Source: Escarpia spicata (taxonomy: Eukaryota > Annelida > Polychaeta > Sabellida > Siboglinidae). Taken from it: DNA of 64,000 nucleotides. The DNA is taken from assembly GCA_963995525.1 (NCBI GenBank), contig OZ023207.1, positions 32,599,326 through 32,663,325 on the forward strand, given 5' to 3'. Both the position numbers and the translations under genes were made by a program. The first letter of the stretch is position 1. Each line of letters opens with the position of its first letter. Below are positions 27,401-40,949 of this stretch, in pieces. The notes below the pieces were generated by a model, which was given only the letters and a program-made list of their open reading frames with translations, had not been told where the DNA came from and made no database searches.

Positions 27401-30400
27401 CATCAAGTCTTGTTACCGAGGGCACTATACGATAAGAACCATTCATTCTCGTTAGTGTCTCCGGCAATGTCATCGACGGTGCAGTGTTATTTTTCTTGAG
27501 AGGACAAAGTATCGAGACGGCACTAATATCGATGCACTTGGCTCCATTAATGATCGTTATGCGAGAGGGTAACGAGAAGAACTGTGATAAGTGTGGGCTC
27601 ATCATAAACCTTTGGTTGCAAATTTCGGGTGTTCTCTCTTCGACCTGTGCTCAGAGAATTAACAGAAAGAGTGAGGGTTTTCGACCCCTTTCGCTATGAC
27701 GATACACCTCCAGCCATTGGCAATGGCAACCAAGAAGTCTGGCTCTGTCATTCAGACGATGAGAGCTGATATAAAAGTCCCAGAAAAAGAAGATTGAAAA
27801 AGAACAATAATATTTTAAAACTTCAAAATATGGTATTTTTGTTCGTTTTTTATACACGCGCATACATACAATGACACACGCATAAGCACCCCTCTAATAA
27901 GAGGCACCAATTACCCACACACTCCCCCACTAAGAGGGTCATTGATCCCCCATACCCATCCGCTACACGCCCGTCCCTTCGGGCGCGCTACATCTGGTCA
28001 CATGAATACACACATATGTCTACACCAGAGGCTGAGTCAGCCACCATCTTATAAGTTATATCATATCTCCCCCCCTCCGTTGATGTTTGCAAAACTTTAT
28101 ATAACTACTGTTATTGTAAGGTCACGTATTGCACGGGTGTATGCAATTACATTCAACCGCAATCTCACACAATTATTTTCACCAGTCACTAAGTTAAAAT
28201 ACATTTCGGCACACGCCGTAACGATCAAGAGAAATGAAACCATTGCGATTTTGCTGAGTCTTGTTGGAAAATGTGACGATGTACCGTAGCGAAACATTGC
28301 CGTTGGATAGCGCTGTTATTGGTACAATTTGTGCTAGTTAAGAATTAATTGTTAAAGGCCTTACGTTTGCAGCGACGACGGCTTCGTGTGCAGCTATATC
28401 GCTGTGCTTTCTTCTCCTCAGTATATACAAAACCGTCGTGCATAACGTGCCTCAATCACTCGCTATTAAGTTGATATGTTGTCTCAGCTACCCGACAGCT
28501 TTCCTCTACGCACTACATGTCGTAATCGACTATAAGTCGAAAGGTGAGTTCAATGTGGCATCGGTGACATCACTCATTCAAGCGATGTTTGATTCAGGCA
28601 ATAATATGTCTTTCTTAAAGTATGTACAATTGCGAATCGCTCCTGGTTGCTAGTCAGAATGTTTTCTTAACGTCAAGAAAAATAAAACATAAATTGCCAC
28701 CAAACAAATAAGAAACAGTCACACTTGAGAGAAGGCAAGACACGAAAGAGAGACAACTCGCGGTGTAGCGGAATCCGTGATCCGTCTGGGTCAGAAACCA
28801 CCACCATGTATCCGAACACTTGCAGCTGCGACAGTGCACTCATAGAAATTACCATCATAATTTACGGTATCTCCCCGTAAAATGAAATTACGGTACATTC
28901 GCTGTAATACACGCACGACATCTATCGGTTAAGCGTAAAACCACATTTGCTGTATAATTAATTCGCATCTACCGCAATATTTAAATGCATTGCGTTTATT
29001 GTATGTACGTAACACTTCGGGACGTCGGTACTAGAGCTTTGTGGGCCAGGTTCGATGACCTCCGTCGGCCCGAGAGGACCTCAACGAGTCTCGCCTAACG
29101 GAAATGAAGTCAATGTTTGGTGGTGTCTCGGCACATGCTCCGTGTACAGCGTAGAGCTCCTGCACAGATAGCCATAGATCAGTTTTTCATACGCCCGCTC
29201 TCATGACTGGCTGACGAGTGCAACATTGATCGACCCTGACTTGACGTAGAATCATTTTAAAAACAGAATCACACTTCAAACAGAATCACGTCAAGCAGAG
29301 TCACTTCAGACATAATCATGTAAAGCAGAGTCACTTCCAGAATCATGTCAAGCAGAATCACTTCAGACAGAATCACGTCAAGCAGAATCACTTCAGACAG
29401 AATTACTTCAGATAGAATTACGTCAAACAGAAACACTATCCACAGAATCACAGACCGATGTTAGTTCTACGAGGGCGGACGTTCTACAATCAGGATCGAA
29501 ATGACCGGAACGACTGTGATAGAACACGTACGGTCACCAGGACGTCGGTAGGAACAGAGAAGGATACTCTCTCGCAAGGCGGCGGGATTTAACAGACTAG
29601 TAATCTAACACATACATTGCCGTTAAGCTAAAACAAAATAGCGAATTCACACACCCTACACAACTTCACTCTACAAACGTCACCAATCACTTTATGACGC
29701 TACGTATCTGCAGAATTATTAACTTTATTTATAAAATGCATTCTAATACTGATCACTGACTACAGGAAGCCCGCTGCGATGGAGCAACGTCAACCAGCCT
29801 CTGGCGGTCGACCAAGAGTTCACTCTGCACCACGCACTTACAATGATGTACTTTGACACCTTTCTGCACATTGTGATTGCCTTGTACGTGGACGCTGTCA
29901 ATCCGGGCAGATTCGGCGTTCCTAAACCATGGTACTTCCCCATGCCGGTACGTTACCATAACACTTCCACCTACACGCACGGACGCACACATACCAGCTT
30001 GTCGTCCATCCTCCCAAAGAAATAGCGGCATATGTTGTAAAAGCAAGCTTAAAGAAGAAGCCTGACGGCTCGGTGGACACGACTAGCCCAATACTGGCTT
30101 GTGTGAAACCGACTATTGGTGAATCGGAAATTGCCGACTGTACTACACGCCGTACTGCCCGACTTAAATATAAAGTCAACAGAGCACATGAAGTGTCCTA
30201 CGGCACTTTGCAGAGTCATGGTTTAATGATATGCAATGTATTATCTGCCAAGAATCACGCTGCCAGCGGACCTAAATGTAGGCAGTCAACAACGAAGGTT
30301 CGTCAGTGTAATATAACAATGACTGAAACAACTGATGGTCTCACGAGACGACAATTAGATCAGGTGTGTCGGCATAGGGTAAATTCACAACGAATTGTAG

Positions 30401-33400
30401 GAAGACTTTCCAAAGATGAATCAACCCGGAAGTGTGGTGCCGCGTCACCACCGCCGGGTGAATCTAGTGTTGCGTCTATTGTGGGTAGAACTCGAGTTAC
30501 TTTTGGCAGCTAGGATTTGTAATACAGCTATTACATCCTTGCACCATGACACCATCAGCCGTGTAATCGTACTTCTAGGTTGTGAAGTAACTTGTATGTC
30601 TTGAAGCAGCTAGTCATGACAGTTATTATGGCGTTCCCCCTACAGGTACAATATCGTTATCATTTTATATTAATCTTATGATACCCATGCCCCCGTGCAT
30701 TCTTCTTACCCGTAGGCCTTTTATAATTTAATCGCCAATTTATCTTCCATGTAATCAATAACTCGCTTCATTTTTCATTCGTCGTATCTCTTTCATTCAC
30801 CCATTTTTGTTATTCATCCACACATGTCCAGTTGGCATCCAATATATCGCTACTTTCATTTACAGCATCTCTCACACTTACACATATCTGAATTATACAT
30901 CCTAGTTTCTCCCCCTACAGCATTGGATATTTATGTATGCATAATCTTCACGCATTAATTACAGAATGGCTGAATGCTTCCCCGAGAAGTCTAGGTGGCG
31001 TTCGAATGAAACGGTTTGCCAATGGGTAAAGTGTAAAGACTTTGAGCAGTCGTGAAGATTGGATAAGCCGTATTTAAGAGCACACCTTTGACGTGTTTAT
31101 CTTTAACAAGTCTGCACCATTGCCAACTTATTCACCACAGCCACATTTTACATCTTCGTCAGCAATGTCATAATCCTTTCTCTTTTTTCACCTTTTCTCC
31201 ACCACTCACCAGTTCTCATTCATTCACCTATAGCTACTGAGGAATACAATTTTCGGTAGCTGCCTCGATGGTGCCAGACATCGAAGCCAGAGCAACAGGC
31301 AGGCAAACAGACGTTTGATTCGACAGATATGTTTGAGATGCCGCAACAACTACTCAAAGTTGGGATATGTATACAAAACTTACGCAAGGTAAGTAGAGTT
31401 GCACTGAAACAGCCATTTACTTGGTGTTGATGTATACTTGCATGCATGTACCACGTGTGTGTGTTTGTTGTGGGTGCGTGCGTGTGTGCGTATGTAGTCA
31501 CTTGGACATATACCACACACGCACACACGCACACACGCACACACGCACACACGCACACACGCACACACGCACACACGCACACAACGATCTTATTCCATCG
31601 TGCAGGTGTTTCGGCAAGGCAATAAGTGTGTAGCCGCCGTCGACGGGATATCGCTGACCCTGTATGAGGATCAGATCACCGTCCTGCTTGGTCCTAATGG
31701 CGCCGGCAAGACAGTGCTAGCAGAAATGCTTATAGGTATGTAACTATTTGGCAGTTTCGTTAGGCAACAACGCTAAAGTTTACGTGTGCTTGTGTTTGTT
31801 TAGTCTTACTTTTTATTATCGTTTTAGGCATATTGTATATAATATATAGCGGTTAGACTTTAATAACTTTTTGTTTTATTAGATTTCTTGCACATAGTGA
31901 TATAGTTGTTGAAGACAGTCAAATCAGAGTGAAGATGTAATGTACGAGTATGGTGTACAGTCAGAATTCCTATTGAGAAGTGTTGAGATACCAACTAACG
32001 TTTTATTATGTAAAGACTGTAACTGTACTAAAGTAGACCATAAAGAAGCCTTACAAAATATAATGATGATATCACATGTGCTGTAACCACTGCTGGTCAG
32101 AATACTAAAATAATACCCAAACCATCCAAGGATAAAAACTTTAACTTGCCAGGTTGGAAAGAATTTGCATCTGATTTGTATGATTTGTCCAGAGAGACAT
32201 ATGGCGTATGGAAAAACTCTGGATGTTATAGGCAAGGTACACTTTTTGATATGAAAAACAGAGCTAAGGCTTGGTTTAAAGGATGCACTGAGAAAGGAAT
32301 CACTTGCTAAACAACTGTTGTGTAAAGATGACAAAACATTTTGGAAAGAAATAAAGCTGATGAATAACAGTAATCTGTCTCTTCATAATGTTATTGATAG
32401 GGTCACACAACATATATATGTGAAAATCCCATTACAAAGATATAAATAGCATTTGTAAAAAATATTGAGTATGAGATGAGCAAAGAGGTGTCACACTCTG
32501 AGATTATCCATGTCATAAAAGGTCTAAAATACAACAAGAGTTGTGGCTTGGATGGTGTACAGAGCTCTGTACGTGCAGAGCATCTTAAACACTGCAGTGG
32601 CATGATAAGTCCACTGTTGTCTACGTATTTTACTAATCTATTTGCCCATGGTAGTTTACCTGATTCTATGATATATGTTATACTTGTGCCCATTGTTAAA
32701 AAAACAAAAGTGCTAGCCTATGTAACAAGAGTAATTAAAGGCATATTGCTCTAGCCAGTACAGTGCCCAGAATTTTTGAAAACATAATTTATGACCGTAT
32801 TGCCTACAGCTTAACTACATGTAATAATTAGTTTGGCTTCAAGATTAAACACAGTACAGATATGTGTATATACAGTGTATGCCTTCAAAGAGGCTGTATT
32901 AAAGTATCGTTGCCTGAACAGTAACGTTTATTCATGTTTTTGGTTGCGTCCAAAGCATTTGATCGTGTAAATCATTATACTCTGTTTGAGAAACTCGTAA
33001 AACGGGGTATACCCTTGTACATAGTTAGAATTTTAGTATTTTGGTATATTACTCACAAATGTATGTACGTTGGAAAAATATAATGTCTGACAGCTTTTCT
33101 GTTTGTAATGGGGTACGCCAAGAAGGAATTCTTTCTCCGTATCTTTTTTTGTGTTTACATGGATGATCTCAGTAAAAAACTAAACAATGTTAATGCTGGA
33201 TGTATAAGAGGCATGTCGTTAATTAATAATTTGATGAATGCTGACGATTTAGTGCTCTTGGCTCCCTCATCTATGTCAATGTTGTTATATGTCCGTTCAG
33301 AATATGGAATAGAACACGATATCAAATGTAATATTTCCAAAAGTAATGTTAATATTGGTTGCTGTAAAAGATTCAAGGATAAACACCTCCCAAACGTTGT

Positions 33401-34568
33401 ATTGAATTGTGAAACATTACCAGGAGTTAGCAAATGTAAATATCTTGGGCATATTATCATGGAAGATCTCAGTGACAATGACAATGACAATGACTAGGCA
33501 GTACAAACGAAGCTATGCTCAGGGTAATGCCTTCATCCGAACATTCTATAAGTGTACAGTAGCTGTAATGTGTTCTCTGTCCAGATCATGTTGAAATTCA
33601 TTATATGTGTCAGTTACGGTGGAACTATAGAAGAGAATCAATTAGAAAATTGTGTGTAGCATACTAATGTCTTTAGATTGTTGTGCAGTGAACCTAGATA
33701 TTGTAGTGTTAGTTACATGTTTGTATCATACCTGCAAAATGTTGATAAGAAAAAAATTGTATAGTTTTATGACGTGTGTAGCTAAATCGGGCAATGCAAT
33801 ATAAAGAGTATTATGAACAGTGATACATTATACACATCACCACTGTGTCGTCACTGGCGAAAGTTGCTATATATTTACAGTTATTAGTCATAGTCTAGTC
33901 TATATTTTATATCGATGTAATATTCCGGAATAAATAACGTTATTGTTATTATAGTTATGAATTGATTGATGACAGCACAGCTATCGTTAATGGCCACTGT
34001 CTCCGTAGGTTATCACCCTCTCACCTCGGGCACAGCTATCGTTAATGGCCCCTGTTTCCGTAGATTATCACCCTCCCACCTCTGGCACAGCTATCGTTAA
34101 TAGCCACTGTCTCCGCAGGTTAACACCCTCCCACCTCGGGCACAGCTATCGTCAATTGCCACTGTCTCCGCAGGTTTTTACCCTCCCACCTCGGTCACAG
34201 CTATCATTAATGGCCGCTGTTTCCGCAGGTTTTCACCCTCCCACCTCGGGCACAGCTATCATCAATGGCCACGACATGAGGACAGAGAGACAACTTGTCA
34301 ACTCCACCATCGGCTTCTGTCCAGGAGATGACACGCTCTTCGAAAATCTCACCGTCGAGGAGAATCTAATGTTCTTTGCAAAGGTGGTATTTATGTTCAC
34401 AGAGAAAGGCTAATCGACATAGATAATAGTGCAATTTCTTACTTCATCGTCATTGTTGTGGAATTGTGCACATACATTTTTGACAAATATAATCTGGTTG
34501 ACATGTTTAGTATGACTAAACCATACGTTGCAATTTTGTTATGTGATGTGCCGCACTTGTCATTTAAC

Positions 34569-34605
<37 letters not shown>

Positions 34606-36441
34606 GGGATACACAACATGCCCTGTCCAAGTGACAGCGCGTCGCGAAGTCGTGGACCGGTACAAATACAATATGACTATAATAGTAATGTAACACTATT
34701 AAATAATATAATTTTTTTTTAAACTAATACAAGTTAAGTTACATCTGTGTTAATTATTTAAACAAATAAGTGTTCAGTCAACATACATCGTAGGGCTACG
34801 TATCTCTGAGTTTACAAACACTGCTATCTGTAGACAATGCTATTAAGGCACTCATTCTCCTACCACTGTAGTAGAAGTGAAATCCATGCATCGGGGATCG
34901 CCAAATTCGAAGGAGAGGAATGTTATTTCTCCAGTCGATGCAGAGGAATGTTGTTTCCCCAACTGCTCATAAATTGGTTTCATAGTATTAATAACTATCA
35001 AAATAAATATTTACGTGTTTCACAGTGGTATCATAAGCTTTATAGTTGAAACATGTCCATCATAAAATAACTGCTATCGGAATTCCCATCCCTACTCATT
35101 GGGGTGATAATTCAACATAGCCAATCTAGTCCACATGCCATCTGTAGCCTGTGGCTTTGCCTTTGTATTGCCTGGGCTGTGTTGTGCAGAAACCAAGCCC
35201 ACATCGATGTCGCCATTATATATTATTACTTGGCCTAAATATGTGTATATTTTTCAAATCTCAGTGTGTTCTTTCCACAATTTAGCACAGTTTCAGACAT
35301 GTGATGTTAAAATACGAATAAAATATTGCGTTCTACACCACCTTTTATGCCCAAATAGCGCTCCGGTGTGTGTCAGTCACCGCCGTTTTGAGGACTTCGA
35401 CACGACGGTGGCGAACATGCCTCACATCACCGGAGTAGCCGTAGGCCGTAAGCGTTAACCAGTTCGATATAAAAGTCTCACAATAATTAAATAATCATAA
35501 GTTGCTGTATTCCACAAAGTCTTATATTTCTGCTTTTTATGTTAGTGTTACACTCTTTTAGTTTGTGAAGTAGCGCCGCTACGCCGATAGTGTTGCTGAG
35601 CTGTTCGGGAATAACAAATAACGCTAAGAATTGTGTTAATTCAGAAGAACGACAGGAACTCGGTACAAAAATGACCGTCGTTGACTGTACTTTCGTTGCA
35701 ATATGTCGTAATCATTATCGAGCTGTACGGCACAAATTGTAACGCAAAGGCACTCGAAAGGGGTGGTCTTGTGAGTCACGGGTGCAAACAAAACGTTTTC
35801 GATAGCCGGGTACATGGATCGACATAGCCGGGTAAATTAGCCGGATCCCGGCTCTTAACACATACCCTGTATATATATATATACATATACAACATGAAAT
35901 GCGCATAAGTTATTAAAGTATATTAAAATATATAACAATAAGTAATCTCAATTGAGTCGCTGTTACCATTTTGGGGAGGCATAACGGTTGCATATTTAAG
36001 TTGATATAGGCGTGGATGCGTCAATATGATAACAAGATCAAACGAAACATGGTTCTGAATAGGAGGATACATGTTACCTTTTGAACAATGTTTGTGGTGT
36101 TAATATGTGCGTCGGGTTAACAATGCAGGTGACATTAACCGTGCATAGACTTAGATCTTGATGTCAAAGAACTTGTCGTTTTTGTTCTTGCGTTCGACCT
36201 TAGAACAAGATTTTTTTAAATTGAGCTGAACTGTATATTTTTGAAATGTTATACAACTCTGCCACCATTTAAATTCTTACATTTAAATCATGCTTACCCT
36301 CGTTTAGTTGCAACGCCCCAAGTGGTATTCACCCATCTTAAAATTTACTGAAACTTTAATATTGCATAATGATTTCGAGAATGTTTTGTTTTGATGCACT
36401 CCTGGGCTTGGTTTCCGATGATTTGGGAGCAAAGAAGCCTT

Positions 36442-36472
<31 letters not shown>

Positions 36473-36614
36473 TTATTATTATTATTATTAGTCCAACATG
36501 GTTTATCAAACGATCTACCTAATGCAAGTACGTTGGTTTGGTTGGCTTGGATGCCAGTGGAGTATAGATTATAATCCAGCTACTATATACGTATAGCCTG
36601 TCTTTGTCAGATAT

Positions 36615-36694
<80 letters not shown>

Positions 36695-36701
36695 CTGTGT
36701 G

Positions 36702-36764
<63 letters not shown>

Positions 36765-39700
36765 ATCTATTTATATATATATATATTTATATATATATAT
36801 ATATAATGTTCAGACATTCCGTTAATTTATTGTCTTGTGAGATAATGAATACATTCTCAGATCCAATTTGAACTGTTCGTTTTCAAGTGCAATTTTATTC
36901 CAGCGATTATAACTATATTCCTTACGTCCAAATAATAGTATTTACTAAACCAGTCAATATTTTGGTAACCTTGATTTAATCCAATCACGTCGTCTCCACT
37001 GTTGTCGGTACATACGCCAGTGGGCGTTTTTCATAACTAGTTTGTTTAATTTAGATTTTAATATAGCATTCCACAGTTCCTGTGACATAGCCATTTATTC
37101 AAGGAAAAAAGTACAACATTATCTGAAAATAGTAATTCTTAACAATGAAACGCATATACAAAGGAATACAACATATTAAAAACGTATACGTTACAATATG
37201 CAATCATACTGTATATTATTTATATCGGGAAGCAGTATCAGCTAAATGTAGCCTCACGTGTGTTTTCCTAATATTGTATTATGATCACAGGGACGCGAGG
37301 GGACAATTGTGATGAAGTGAGATAATTAATTAAGTTTTAGCCAGGTAAAACATCGTTAGATATCTGACACGACAGCTTCGCGGCGGCACGAGTAAATCTA
37401 GGAAGGCACAGGTGGCGTCTTTAATACAGGACATAGAGCTGACCAACTACAAACACGTGCGCGTGTCCAGATTGTCGGCCGGGATGAAACGTCGACTCAG
37501 CATCCTCGTCTCGCTCGTTGGTCCTTCTAAGGTGACTACGGAAAGACAGCATTATCAGTTATACCCTCTTCACGTATGTCAGCTGAACATGGCTAGTTTA
37601 CTAGGATAACGCGGGGAATTTCTAAACTATACACAATATGGTTGCACCAGGTGGCATATGTAATAGGGTGGCACCACACACAGTGACATACAAAATAGGA
37701 TGGCACCAAACAGGGTGGCATATACAATAGTGTTGCACCACACAGGGAGGCATACACGATATCGTGACACTACATAGGGTGCCATACATAATATGGTTCC
37801 ACTACATAGGGTGCCATACATAATATGGTTCCAGTACACAGGGTGCCATACATAATATGGTTCCACTACACAGGGTGCCATACATAATATGGTTCCACTA
37901 CACAGGGTGCCATACACAATATGGTTCCACTACATAGGGTACCATACATAATATTGTTCCATTACACAGAATGGCGTACATAATATGGTGGTATCACTCA
38001 TACATAACAGGGTGGCATATATATATATACAAAACATCGTGAATGACGTTAGAATTACATGCAGCCTAGAATGGTATCTATAATAGGCTGGCGTAATACA
38101 GTGACATCTACAACAGGGTGGCATGCATAATAAGGTGACATATAACATGATGGCATACACAATGGGGTGATATCTATAATAGGGTGACATATATACCGGT
38201 AATAGAGTGACATATATAATAGAGTGACATATATAACATCTTAGAATACGTAACTATATGTTGGTTCCACTATGGAAAATGTAATGATTACGTTTAATAT
38301 AAGACTGGCATTGCTGCCAATCTCACTACACCCTCAGTTTTGTTTTCCAAGTCCAGGTGATCATTCTGGATAATCCGATGTCGAGGTTGGACCCGGATTC
38401 ACGTTTGAAAGTGTGGGACTTGCTGACGACATATCGCACTGGACGGACTATACTACTGATAACTCACTTGATGGTAGAGGCCGAGTACTTGGGCAACCGC
38501 GTCGCCGTCATGGCCAACGGCAAGCTGCAGTGTTGTGGCACACCCAGATTTCTCAAGCAAGTTGTCGGTAGGAGACGCCAAAAGCTGCTCGCAGAATTCA
38601 ATATTTTGGTTATTTCGTTATTGAATAACTTAGCTGAAATACCACACCCACCTTAATGCCCATTCCGACATCCGTGTGTGCAAATGCTATTTAGTGTTGA
38701 TGAAATCATCGGATTGGCTCTTAATTTATTGTTGATTAGCCCTCAAAATTCGGCGAAAATGGACAGCGCCATATTCATGTTTTAAAAAACAAAACAGGGA
38801 AACATTGATTAAACTGACAGCTTCTATTACTATTGACACATTTGAACTAATGAATTGTGTGTCTACGTGTCATATGTATTGCTGCTATGGTTGATAATCT
38901 TGTTAAATCTGAGTAAAACGTAATGTCGATATGAATGTGTTAGAACATCTTTTTCTGGTGTGATCATCTCGTGATGGTTACGCTGATGCTGAAAACTAAA
39001 CATAACAATAACATGTATTTATCTTATATCGTTTCGTTCTTGGTTAAACTTAAAATGTGTTAGTTTAAAAAACATATGGCAACTGGGAAATGTGTCGTAT
39101 ATATAGTAATCCATTTCATTCATGTGAATTAAATTTAAACACATTCGCGACCTTACTATATTTAGTAAGATTTCGTCCGAAGCATCGGGGACTATATGGA
39201 CAAACGTAGGATTACTTTTAAGACATAGCCCAATCAGTTGCCTTTCATTTCATAATAATGTGAGTTACGTACGCACGCACACACACACAAACACAAGCGC
39301 GTGCACTTACCTTTACGCAAGAGGATAGGTTGGCATCGACAAATGTACTGTGACCATGCCTGAGTGAGTGAGATAGTGTGTAGAGACCATATGTTGAGAA
39401 TGTTGCAGGTCTGCGCTACACTCTCGTCATAACGACACTGCCGTCGTGTGACTTCTCCGAGATCACGGCCCTCCTACTGAAGCACCTTGCGACCGCGTTG
39501 CTGTGGACGCGCACATCCTTCGAGTTGACGTACAGCCTCGAAGTCGACCAGACAGACCTGTTCCCCAAACTTTTCATGGACCTAGACGCCAATCGCGACC
39601 GACTGCGCATCGTCAGTTACAAACTATGCACGTCGTCGCTGACCGAAGTCTTTATGAGGTAGCGCACTGAATTGTATGTCGTTATTTCGAAAATAATACC

Positions 39701-40911
39701 CTGGACATTTAACGATGTTCTGACAAGTGACTGATCACAACATCTCGTGACAAGCATGTAAGTTGTGTTAACCGTTGTTGCTCATACCCGTCTCCCATTC
39801 CCTGCACCACATTCAATATCTGATGCAGGGTTACGAAGAAGACGGCATACGAACGGCATGTTACGTCCTTAGAAGGGCATCCGTTCGACCCACACGAATT
39901 GTGTAAGTTCTCGAAAACGCATTGCAAACAAAATAAAACAACACTTAACACAAACACTACTATTGATTACATTGTAAACACTACTATTTATTATATCGTA
40001 AACACTACTATTGATTACATCGTAAAACACTATTATTGATTACATCGTAAAACACTACTATTTATTACATCGTAAACACTACTATTGATTATATCGTAAA
40101 CACTACTATTGATTACATCGTAAACACTACTGTTGATTACATCGTAAACACTACTATTGATTACATCGTAAACACTACTGTTGATTACATCGTAAACACT
40201 ACTATTGATTACATCGTAAACACTACTATTGATTACATCGTAAACACTACTATTGATTACATCGTAAACACTACTGTTGATTACATCGTAAACACTACTA
40301 TTGATTACATCGTAACCTTAGCAAGCACAGACGCATTCAAAGCATACATATACATACGCACACACACACATGCACCCGCAAGCGCGCGCACACAAACACA
40401 TGTATAGGTGTGTGTATATATTTATACCGGTATATATATATATACACACGCGCGCACACACACAAATAACGCCCTTCTGTCAGCCTTCTCCAAACATCCT
40501 TATGACACTCAACGTCCACCCATGTTCCCCTCCTGCTATCCTCTCCCATATAATCCTCAAGTCCCTCACCGCTCCACATCAGTCCACTTGTAATCCTTGT
40601 CACTGATATCAGTCACTTGGTCCTTCAGCGGATGCTCGCGGTGGCGTCTCCCTGTTGGCACACCAGGTCTACGGCCTCTTTGTAAAGCGGGCGCTCTTCA
40701 TCAAACGTCGGCCTTTGATCGTGATTCTTCAGTGCACATTGCCTTGCTTTGTAATGTTTATTGTGCTTGCTACGGAGCAAAGTTACACCGTGTCCGATTA
40801 TTCCCCCTTGTCTCTTAATACATTGTCAAGGTATGTTTGAATAGACACTATGGGGAATAATGTAATTGTAATCGCCAGATGGCGCATATGTCGAGGATCG
40901 GCCGTTCGTCT

Positions 40912-40949
<38 letters not shown>

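Larger units (their letters stand above)
19279..28109. mobile_element. Polinton (Maverick) element, 8.83 kb, decayed, no polymerase gene recognised
   Basis: Bounded by inverted repeats of about 300 bp beginning AGTAGTTATA and flanked by an exact 6-bp duplication GTTATT; both the 6-bp duplication and an AG-starting end are Polinton hallmarks. All recognised genes are on the minus strand, right to left: packaging ATPase, a conserved PX-type protein, integrase, small membrane protein, penton-like minor capsid protein, small hydrophobic protein, major capsid protein, adenain-type protease. Each is broken by a frameshift or stop. The protein-primed DNA polymerase B expected in a full Polinton (usually 15-20 kb) was not found. 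It lies in ABCA intron 5, antisense to the gene. Confidence 0.93.

Noticed and set aside
28544..28653. Extension of ABCA exon 6 beyond the GTGAGT donor (open frame with FDSGNNMSF)
   Set aside because: Only the donor at 28544 joins exon 7 in the right phase and matches the usual residue spacing in the family.
28654..28858. Similarity between minus-strand ORFs near 28.8 kb and 63.5 kb (both contain DPDG)
   Set aside because: Only a four-residue match; no extended similarity.
30073..30513. A 146-codon ORF in intron 7 as an extra ABCA exon
   Set aside because: Exons 7 and 8 join in phase without it and the protein has no ABCA similarity.
33108..33497. An intact reverse transcriptase gene in intron 9
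   Set aside because: The active site reads NADD, the frame is short, and flanking parts are in other frames with stops; it is a relic.
34045..34413. A 122-codon ORF starting in the 55-bp array and running into exon 10
   Set aside because: The upstream part is only the repeat read through in three successive frames; homology to ABCA starts at the exon 10 acceptor.
36604..36871. Cys-Val and Ile-Tyr repeat ORFs
   Set aside because: Translations of GT and TA microsatellites; the same holds at 31380-31633, 47752-47976, 49235-49662 and 61640-61995.
39948..40315. Regular 24-bp repeats that could suggest a CRISPR array
   Set aside because: The units are contiguous with no unique spacers, in an animal intron; it is a minisatellite.
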